DNA from: Chrysogorgia sp. JL179-B06
Lineage: Eukaryota > Cnidaria > Anthozoa > Scleralcyonacea > Chrysogorgiidae
Assembly (NCBI GenBank): GCA_035772405.1
Contig: JAYKKM010000132.1
Span: forward strand, 176,001-240,000
Reading direction: 5' to 3'
DNA: 64,000 nucleotides
Below the pieces are notes generated by a model that saw only the letters and a program-made list of their open reading frames with translations, searched no databases and was not told the origin of the DNA. The position numbers were made by a program, and so were the translations under genes. Shown here piece after piece: positions 56,275-64,000 of this stretch. Positions within the stretch are counted from its first letter, which is position 1. The number at the start of each line of letters is the position of its first letter.

Positions 56275-57600
56275 AAGGCCCATCTACACGGTACGACTTG
56301 TCGTATACGATTGTCATCTTGGTGTATGTGATCAAACTGTACACGCGTGTCAACATTCGCCATCGAATCATAAACAAGAATGTCGTGTGCAAACAATTGC
56401 ATACGACAATCGTATACGACAATGTACGCCAGAATGACAACTGTATACGATGAATCGTATCGTGTAGAAGGACCTTTAAGGCCAATCTACACGATATGAT
56501 TTGTCGTACACGATTGTCATATTGGTGTATGTGACTGATCAAACTGTACACGTGTGTCAACATTCGCCATCGAATCATAAACAAGAATTATGTTGTGTGC
56601 AAACAATTGCATACGCCAGTACGACAATCGTATACGACAAAATACGACAATGTATGCCAGAATGACAATCGTATACAATGAGTCGTATCGTGTAGAAGGG
56701 CCTTTGAGGCCAATCTACACGATAGTAACGATACGATTTGTCGTACACGATTGTCATCTTGGTGTATGTGATCAAACTGTACACGTGTGTCAACATTCGC
56801 CATTGAATCATAAACAAGAATTATGTCGTGTGCAAACAATTGCATACGCCAGTACGACAATCATATACGACAATGTATGCCAGAATGATAATCGTATACA
56901 ATGAATCGTATCGTGTAGAAGGGCCCTTGAGGCCAATCTACACGATAGTAACGATACCATTTGTCGTACACGATTGTCATCTTGGTGTATGTGATCAAAC
57001 TGTACATGTGTGTCAACATTCGCCATCGAATCATAAACAAGAATTATGTGTGCAAACAATTGCATACGCCAGTACGACAATCGTATACGACAATGTATGC
57101 CAGAATGACAATCGTATACAATGAATCGTATCGTGTAGAAGGGCCTTTGAGGCCAATCTACACGATAGTAACGATACGATTTGTCGTACACGATTGTCAT
57201 CTTGGTGTATGTGATCAAACTGTACACGTGTGTCAACATTCGCCATCGAATCATAAACAAGAATTATGTCGTGTGCAAACAATTGCATACGCCAGTACGA
57301 CAATCGTATACGACAATGTATGCCAGAATGACAATCGTATACAATGAATCGTATCGTGTAGAAGGGCCTTTGAGGCCAATCTACACGATAGTAACGATAC
57401 GATTTGTCGTACACGATTGTCATCTTGGTGTATGTGATCAAACTGTACACGTGTGTCAACATTCGCCATCGAATCATAAACAAGAATTATGTGTGCAAAC
57501 AATTGCATACGCCAGTACGACAATCGTATACGACAATGTATGCCAGAATGACAATCGTATACAATGAATCGTATCGTGTAGAAGGGCCTTTGAGGCCAAC
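56275..57600. repeat. Six-copy tandem array of a 220 bp MITE
   Basis: Units start with GGCC(A/C)ATCTACACG at 56277, 56482, 56708, 56931, 57152 and 57374, and end CGTGTAGAAGGGCC. Each contains two GTCGTA(T/C)ACGATTGTCATC-type palindromic halves. Copies 2-6 are nearly identical except for small in/del differences (GTCGTGTGCAAAC against GTGTGCAAAC). All the open frames here are periodic translations of the array. A single dispersed copy is at 21955-22175. Confidence 0.9.
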
Positions 57601-57609
57601 CCAGGTTGA

Positions 57610-58200
57610 ATATCTTACCAAGATCTTACTAAGATCTTACTAAGATCTTGCTAAGATCTTGCTAAGATCTTAAATAAGATCTTGCAAGAAATGTTCCAAG
57701 ATCTTGCAAGATCTTGGCAAGAATGTGGCAAGAACTTGGCAAGAACATGGCAAGAACTTGCAAGATCTTGGCAAGTTCTTTCCATGATCTTACAAGAACT
57801 TGCCAAGATCTTACTATCATCTTGCAAAGATCTTCCCATGATCTTACAAAAACTTGCCAAGATCATGCAAGATCTTCCCAAGATCTTACTATCATCTTGC
57901 AAAGATCTTCCCATGATCTTACAAGATCTTCCCATGATCTTCCCAAGATCTTCCCAAGATCTTACTATCATCTTGCAAAGATCTTCCCATGATCTTACAA
58001 GATCTTCCCATGATCTTACAAGATCTTCCCATGATCTTACAAGATCTTCCCATGATCTTACAAGATCTTCCCAAGATCTTACTATCATCTTGCAAAGATC
58101 TTCCCATGATCTTACAAGATCTTCCATGATCTTACAGATACTTGACAAGATCTTCCCATGATCTTACAAATACTTGCCAAGATCTTATTATCATCTTGCA
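57610..58200. repeat. AAGATCTT palindromic array, left side
   Basis: About 30 copies of the palindrome AAGATCTT, separated by CCCATGATCTTAC or TGGC-type spacers; the local period in 57900-58080 is about 21 bases. The array at 63725-64000 uses the same word with GGCAAGATCTTGGCA spacing on the opposite side. The two probably bound one transposon. Long frames here are repeat-derived. Confidence 0.75.
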
Positions 58201-59080
58201 AAGATCATTATCTAATTAGAAATTCCCATAATCTATTCTTGAAAGAAATTCGCATGATCTAGAGTCTAGACATGTTATAAATCAACATGCAAAGTTCTTC
58301 AGAATGTAATTATTTATTTATTTATATAAAAAAAAAGTTATTTAAAACAGGGAGCCCACTCACTAGAGTGATTAATTTTAATATAAAAACAACCAAAACC
58401 ATCACTAGTTTATGAAACATTGTATTTCATTAAGATAAGTATACCTTGTAATAAACAAATTGTAATCATAATTACTGTGATTTAATTTGAACAATAGAAA
58501 TTTAAAAGTAAAAACAGCAAACACAATTCTTACACTTTTTAGTGATAACTTGATTTAGAATAAACACGATATAAATTTACTAATTTAAGTTGTCACTCGA
58601 TTTAAGTATACCTGTAATATCTAATTTAAAAACTTGTTTCCCATTATATGTAATAAATTCATTAATTTTTTTTGTAACACATGACATTACTGTCCAAAAA
58701 TCTCATTAAATCAAAGAAAATGCCAAGATATGTTTTTGCAAAATATTCAGGCCGATAAATTACTAAATTAAGTTTTTGCTTAAAATGTAAGCCTTAAAGT
58801 GAATTTATTGTCCATTTGTCCTAATACTTTATAAGCAGTACGATGTTCACTCAGTTTGTTTCATGTTATTTCCTTGTTCCATGTTGGTTTGATTTGCAAT
58901 AATTTTGGATTTTCTTTTGCAATACCTGCATTTTTTATTCAATGCAAAGTACAAACACAATCTGCTTATTCATTTTACTAATTCTGTCAGCACCATACTT
59001 GGCATTTAGTACCGTACATGTAAAAACAAAAAAGTGAGAATTTAGTTATTGCTTTTACAAGTTAGCTGTTGTCTATATAC
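58201..59080. other. AT-rich interior, no gene
   Basis: Nothing recognised; a short ATTTATTTATTTATAT run lies at 58312-58327. Confidence 0.4.
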
Positions 59081-59210
59081 ATAGTTGTAAAAACTTAAAT
59101 GTTTGTTGTTACTTTTCACGCCATTGGACAATCTTCAGAGTTGTCTGAAGATCGTCCAACAGCGTGAAACTCTGAGTTACAACAAACATTTAAGTTTTTA
59201 CAACTATAAT
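59081..59210. repeat. 130 bp hairpin with GTCTGAAGAT loop region
   Basis: ATAGTTGTAAAAACTTAAATG and TTTGTTGT are mirrored on the right side; the centre has CAATCTTCAGAGTTGTCTGAAGATCGTC. It may be derived from a Penelope or LINE 3' end. Confidence 0.7.
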
Positions 59211-59259
59211 CTGCTCTTTCCCCTAAGATATCGAGCACTGTTCTAGATGTCAATAGTCC

Positions 59260-59302
59260 GCTCACTATATTTTACTATATATAGTAAAATATAGTGAGCG
59301 GT
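59260..59302. repeat. Perfect 43-44 bp palindrome
   Basis: CCGCTCACTATATTTTACTA and its complement meet at a central TATA. It is followed by three direct repeats GTGATCCGCAACA. Confidence 0.85.
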
Positions 59303-59832
59303 GATCCGCAACAGTGATCCGCAACAGTGATCCGCTCGGGATCCTAGGTAATCCGCCTGGGACTTTGAAGTGGAATTCCGCCTGGGATTTTAATACAAAA
59401 ATTACAAGATTTCCTAAACTGCACAGAGATATATTGTATTAATTGTGACAAAATATAACTTTTAACTCTAATTCTTTAAAATAAATATTTTAATTAGTTC
59501 ATAATGAAACTATAAACTTAAAATAATTGGGAAACTAGTTCAAAATATATGATACATTCAAATAAATATTTAACTAACTTGCTATTGAAAATAAACACTT
59601 TAAAATATATACATTTATACGACCAAAGAATTAAAATTTAGTATGTTAAAGGTGCAGTCCAGTCCGTTGTGCGCATGTGTGATATTTCAAACGTTGGGGA
59701 CCACATGTAAACAAACTTTGCGACAGTTCGAAAGCGAGTCTTCGTCAAAGGTGGCGAAGGCATGAGTGGTAGTTTGATATATTATCAACATTTAGGAACT
59801 TAACAGCTTCTTATAACACGCTTTTAGGCGAA
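59303..59832. other. No gene recognised
   Basis: AT-rich up to 59650, then a GC-richer 150 bases with GGTGCAGTCCAGTCC, which could be a mobile-element start, without a partner identified. Confidence 0.35.
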
Positions 59833-60042
59833 AAAGCTCAAGCGTGTGAATGCCCTAAAATCTACACTGGTGAAACTGGGCGACACCTTTCAGACAGATT
59901 TGCTGTACATCTTCGTTCCGTGAGGAACAATAATGTTGACAAACCTGTAGCCCGCCATTTCAACAGCTCCAACCATTTGGTTTCAGACAAACTTGGCACC
60001 ACACATCCTCTTGGTCTTAACGAACGTTTTTCTTTTATTTAA
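59833..60042 (+). pseudogene. Penelope-like element, GIY-YIG endonuclease remnant
   Basis: The frame reads ECPKIYTGETGRHLSDRF and then HLRSVRNNNVDKPVARHFNS, ending with an NHLVSDK segment and a TAA at 60040. YxGETGR is the GIY-YIG core with its conserved Arg, and the His in x-Ala-Arg-His-Phe is standard for Penelope endonucleases, which nick the target DNA. Only the C-terminal domain remains; no RT is found upstream. The 3' tail contains a hammerhead-like core (60362-60388), typical of this element class. Confidence 0.75.
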
Positions 60043-60361
60043 TTTCCTACAATGTTTTTGTTATTTTAGTTTGCTTGGAACTTTTTATTATTAGCTGATG
60101 CACTTTCATTCCTTTTCAAGTTTTTGTTTCTTACTGCTAATATTATCGCCTAATCCCCTTGAATATAGGAGAAATGTCTCCCTCCCCCTCACTCTGTTTG
60201 CTGATCGACTGTAAAAATAACAAATGATTTAACTTTTCCCATCTCATTAATTATTAGTTTGTTTATCTCCCGTGCATTTGATTGGCTACTTTCTACTTGT
60301 GACACCCTTTTGGCATATATACTGTATAAGCCCTATTTATTTTATTTCATCTTGTCTTACT

Positions 60362-60388
60362 CTGATGAAGGGCTCCGCTCGAAACGTC
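60362..60388 (+). ncRNA. Hammerhead-ribozyme-like core in Penelope tail
   Basis: CTGATGA is followed by a possible four-pair helix (GGGC with GCTC around TCC), then GAAAC and GTC. These are the invariant hammerhead core boxes in the right order. Penelope-like elements are known to carry minimal hammerheads of this kind. Whether the flanking helices I and III can form is not verified. Confidence 0.5.
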
Positions 60389-60448
60389 AGTATCTCGTCA
60401 CTAAATTCTTGGCAGTTTACCACCTTTTCACTTTGCTATATATATATA

Positions 60449-60553
60449 ATGAGATGAAATGTTCTCGAGTAAGCAGAAAATTGCTTGCCGCGGCTGGAAT
60501 TTTCTGCTTACGCGGTTTGGGCTCATTCACTCGAGAACATTTCATCTCATCAT
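60449..60553. repeat. 105 bp inverted repeat, CTCGAG ends
   Basis: ATGAGATGAAATGTTCTCGAG is mirrored at 60531-60551; AAGCAGAAAATT is mirrored by AATTTTCTGCTT inside. Located just 3' of the Penelope tail. Confidence 0.8.
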
Positions 60554-60579
60554 CATATTACCGAGTGACAATATCATAA

Positions 60580-61072
<493 letters not shown>

Positions 61073-61286
61073 AGGACTTTTAAGCTTGGTTAATGATATA
61101 AGTGATTTAAAGCATATATTATAGGTAAGATATACCAACTTATTAAAACCATTTCTCTGTGGAGGGGAATTCGACTCGAGTATCACGCGCGAAACCAAAT
61201 GCCACGCGCGAAAGACGAACTATCAACAATGGAGGAACAACAAGACGTTTAATTTCAAGACCGCATTCAATATTGTTTCCGTATAT

Positions 61287-61531
61287 ATCATTTATAGACC
61301 CTCCGCTCCGGGAATTCGTCGACTTTCACAAACATTCGAACGCTAGTAGCAAGCCGTTCGAACGCTAGCAAGCCGTTCGAACGCTAGCAAGCCGTTCGAA
61401 CGCTAGTAGCGAGTCGTTCGAACGCTAGTTAGTAGGAAGCCGTTCGAACGCCATTCGAACGAATGATATAATATCATCCCTCGGGGTAATATTTCGTCGA
61501 ATTCCCCTCGCTCCGGGTCTATAAATGATAA
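61287..61531. repeat. Foldback with TTCGAACGCTAGCAAGCC minisatellite
   Basis: ATTTATAGACCC...CCGGGAATTCGTCGA at the left is mirrored by TCGAATTCCC...GGGTCTATAAAT at the right. In the loop (61332-61460) about seven units of a 19-base word, GTTCGAACGCTAGCAAGCC, occur with small variants. TTCGAA is a palindrome within each unit. Confidence 0.75.
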
Positions 61532-62240
61532 ATATACACTTATATATAATCTTCATTATCACAAACTGTAGACACATGAACGCTACTGTTTGGCTCACCG
61601 GTTAATTTTAGACCTTTCCATGGTTCTGGCTCGCCAATAAAAAGGTATTTTCCTTCAAACCACTTAGTTGTTGAGTAGTTCCTAAAACCTTGTTTCTTGA
61701 AACTGTAACAGCGGAGTAATCTTTCGGGAAGAAAAGCAATAATTCCTTTGGCTCTACAAAGCAACGCAAATTTACTGATAGATCAGAATAATAATATGCT
61801 ATATTATACTCAGTAATCATTTCAAAGGACTAGCAAAACACTATTGCCTTGACGGATTTTAAAATCACTTTCTTTTGAACATTACCTTTCAGTTTTCTAA
61901 TAGTTCTCCCTTTGTTAGAAGTTTCCATTATCACAAATAATCTTCTTTCGTTCGGTAAAACGTGCAGATCGCAGTTTTCAGTTTTGAATATAGCGCGATG
62001 CTTGAAAAGCATGACCACATGGTATCAAGTGTTGACCAATCACAGAACACTAAATACCACACCTGACTGAGAACTCTGTTCTGATTGGTTGCGCCATAAT
62101 CTGTTCCTTAGGCCCATATCAGCTTTCGCCTTTCGTTCGAGCGAGCAATTTCACGAAAGAGAGGGAGATACAAAACGTGGATGCACGATTTTCGCATACG
62201 CGGTATCATGGACTATTGAAAGTGATATTCTTAATTAAAT
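61532..62240. other. No gene recognised
   Basis: Open frames at 61540-62018 on the minus strand are AT-rich and unrecognised. The stretch at 62000-62230 is GC-richer and directly precedes the candidate first exon at 62241; it may contain its promoter. Confidence 0.35.
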
Positions 62241-62334
62241 ATGCCGCAGAACCGTGTTTTGAAACTTGCATCAATTCATCAAAATTATTTGAAATTGGTA
62301 CCAAAAAGCAACAAAAACAACAGCTACTCTTCAT
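62241..62334 (+). CDS. Candidate first exon in AAGATCTT element
   Basis: ATG at 62241 in TAAATATGC, 31 codons (MPQNRVLKLASIHQNYLKLV then a Lys/Asn/Ser-rich end), and a consensus donor TCAT|GTAAGT. A second small exon may end at 62439 (SKSKKKVESGPG before GTATGA). Family unknown. Its position inside the AAGATCTT-bounded element suggests an element gene. Confidence 0.35.
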
Positions 62335-62459
62335 GTAAGTTATTTTTAATAGTTTACAGTGTATTTAAAACAGATTTTGTAACAACTTGTCATAGATTAT
62401 ATAATAGTAAATCCAAAAAGAAGGTGGAGTCTGGGCCAGGTATGAGTTATAATAATACT

Positions 62460-62525
62460 ATAATATAATATAATATAATGTAATGTAATGTAATGTAATA
62501 TAATATATAATACAATATAATAATT
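62460..62525. repeat. TAATA/TAATG microsatellite
   Basis: Five-base AT-rich units of ATAAT and TGTAA kind; the frames around it are artefacts. Confidence 0.85.
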
Positions 62526-62682
62526 AGATGTGTGAAGTTGATCGTCCAGGTTGTTGTAGTTTGAGAAAGACTATTGTTGGTGACTGACGCTTTGACGATG
62601 ACCACTGCTGAAGCCGTCGAAATCTCAGTCACCAACAATAGTCAACAACCTTGGAAGATCAACTTCACACATCTAATGATAC
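62523..62682. repeat. 160 bp hairpin
   Basis: TTAGATGTGTGAAGTTGATC and ACTATTGTTGGTGACTGA are both mirrored at the right side. The centre (GATGACCACTGCTGAAG, GTCGAAAT) resembles a degraded hammerhead-like tail of a retroelement. Confidence 0.7.
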
Positions 62683-62849
62683 GCCTAGGTTCAAACCATT
62701 AACTTTAATATAATATAATACAAGTTCACTAATAGTTATAGTTTGACTGAGCTTGCTGTCATTTCTTGTACCCAGAATTCCATCCTGAATTAGTTGGGAT
62801 TTCAGGTATCACACGCAGGATCTTGCTGATATTGTTTTTCTGTATTTTG

Positions 62850-62940
62850 CCTGGGTCCCGGTATCCTGCCTGGGATCATGGGTTTGCTGCCTGGGATCCT
62901 GGGTCTCCCACCTGGGATCCCGGGTATCCCACCTGGTCAA
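62850..62940. repeat. CCTGGGATC tandem words
   Basis: CCTGGGATCCTGGGTCTCC-like units of about 22 bases, four to five copies; a related single CCGCCTGGGATTTT text is at 59355-59395. Confidence 0.7.
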
Positions 62941-63179
62941 GCAAGTCAAATCTTTTGGCCCATTGTGGACACATTCTACCTTTTCATTTAAAGCAATGAT
63001 TGGCCATGCAAGTAAGGGTTTCAAAGGAACAAGAGTAGTTCCACAGCAGATTTGTTATGCAGTCAAATTGATGAGTCATTAATTATAATTCTAAATAGTG
63101 GACGAGTTTGATAGGTCATATATTCTAACAACTGTAATTAAATGTCAATTTTGTTTGGTGCAAGACGTGTATATGCAGA

Positions 63180-63524
63180 TCGTATGTGTAAGCATGGAGA
63201 AGATCATTCTAAGGCCTACAAAAGGGCAGGGGAAGTCATCCAGCTTCTTCATCCAGTTTTTTAGTGTGAATCTGGTACTGTCGAGTATTTTTATGGTGAA
63301 ATTCAGGAATTTATTTCTATTGCTACATTACATGTTGCATTGGTTAAATGCTTTATTCCAGTTGTGACAACAATCTGCAAAAACGCTATTACTTTACCGA
63401 GTGACCCAATAATAAAGGCACTGGTTAGTTCGAGATTACTAACACTGCACTTTTTGCAGTTCCATGTCAAAAATGACATAAATTGTACACAGCAAAATCT
63501 ACAATGTATTAATGTAATCTGTTA
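63180..63524 (+). pseudogene. Transposase-like C-terminal segment
   Basis: In one frame (with a stop near 63264) the plus strand reads EYFYGEIQEFISIATLHVAL, then VKCFIPVVTTICKNAITLPS and IKALVSSRLLTLHFLQFHVK, with a stop at 63523. The pattern Tyr-Gly-x-Ile-x-x-Phe, then a Val-rich strand and a final Cys-x-x-Ile-x-x-Ile-Cys resembles the end domain of some uncharacterised animal transposases, where a YG-x-I strand starts the C-terminal module. It lies inside the AAGATCTT-bounded element, 200 bases before its right array. Identification is tentative. Confidence 0.35.
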
Positions 63525-63724
63525 ATTTTTAATAATTAAGGTTAATTAAGTTAATTTTTAATAATTAAAGTAAGACAATAATGAGATAGTTCATTAAATT
63601 ATTTAAAATGTATTCTGTCACTAATTTCCCTAAAATTCATTAATTATCTAAAAACTTAAGTTTATTAAGACAACGGACTATTCCCAATACTTTAATATTC
63701 CCAATATAATTTAATAATTATAAC

Positions 63725-64000
63725 ATCCTGGCAAGATCTTTTACAGATCATACAGAATCTTGGCAAGATCTTGTTAAAATGATTGCAAGATCTTGGCAAA
63801 GGATCATGGCAAGATCTTGGCAAAGGATCATGGCAAGATATTGGCAATATCTTGCAGATCATGGCAAGATCTTGTTAAAAATAATGGCAAGATCTTGGCA
63901 ACGCCATGGCAAGATTTTTGCAATGTCATGGCAAGATCTTGGCAAATTCATGGCAAGATCTTGATAAGATCTGGGAAAGATGTTGCAGAATCATGGCAAG
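63725..64000. repeat. AAGATCTT palindromic array, right side (cut by window end)
   Basis: Copies of GGCAAGATCTTGGCA-type words separated by ATCATGG and AAAGG. Orientation and word match the left array at 57610-58200. The true terminus is beyond the window. Confidence 0.75.

Noticed and set aside
56273..57643. Many overlapping 80-150 codon frames with repeated motifs on both strands
   Set aside because: They follow the 220 bp MITE period exactly and have no independent coding signal.
57651..58161. 165-codon frame with repeated RSWEDLV units, looking like a repeat protein
   Set aside because: It is the AAGATCTT array read as codons; all frames are open for the same reason.

Overview
The window looks like a eukaryotic, animal, repeat-dominated genomic segment. 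It is AT-rich, exons are short with GT/AG borders, and the mobile-element content is metazoan: BEL/Pao and Ty3/gypsy LTR elements, a CR1/jockey-like LINE, a Penelope-like element, tRNA- and 5S-derived SINEs, many foldback MITEs, a Crypton-like domain and a Polinton-like-virus remnant. A cnidarian or similar invertebrate would fit, but this is inference. No prokaryotic gene organisation is present. I see no intact, confidently functional host gene; almost every coding stretch is a broken piece of a mobile element.

Layout. 1-12.4 kb: fragments that look like one Polinton-like virus relic (1276-1631, 8780-9069, 11088-12180). They are separated by a CACTG-type transposon end (1632), foldback elements, a tandemly and invertedly duplicated exon (about 6.0-7.8 kb), a gypsy 3' remnant (8.0-8.7 kb) and a LINE inserted with a GTTCAA target duplication (9070-11087). 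12.4-16.5 kb: a broken Crypton-like gene, foldbacks and a five-copy tandem array of a tRNA-derived SINE.

16.5-51.7 kb is a stack of nested insertions. The oldest layer is a minus-strand gene for an RNase-H-fold (DDE-like) transposase-type protein. It is cut into three blocks (51.7-50.5, 41.9-41.3 and 17.0-16.5 kb). A BEL/Pao element (17011-41260, target duplication AATAG) sits in its 3' part. The BEL element is itself interrupted by a CACTG element (19343-23867, target duplication TG), a GTCACGCGAGTCAC-bearing element (about 26.97-28.55 kb), a small hAT (30028-30240, 8-bp duplication) and a 10.7 kb CACTG element (30502 to about 41177). A second copy of that last element (41920-50487, duplication CG) lies in inverted orientation 0.74 kb away, in the third block boundary of the DDE gene. 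Together the two copies form a nearly perfect 20 kb inverted pair.

51.7-64 kb: the 3' end of another gypsy element, cut by a third CACTG family (52090); duplicated MITEs; six head-to-tail copies of a 220 bp MITE (56.3-57.6 kb); and an element bounded by long arrays of the palindrome AAGATCTT (57.6-58.2 and 63.7-64.0 kb). Between those arrays lie candidate transposase exons, a Penelope GIY-YIG domain with a hammerhead-ribozyme-like core, long (TA)n tracts and a TTCGAACG minisatellite.

The most interesting theme is a group of transposons, at least four starting with CACTG, whose ends carry long arrays of short palindromic words, with a different word in each family: GGCC/GAGTC, GAGTC, TTGGTTA, GTAAATA, AAGATCTT and GTCACGCGAGTCAC. 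This looks like repeated replacement of transposase-binding words on a common end architecture. All similarity statements were made by eye from translated sequence; no database search was run.
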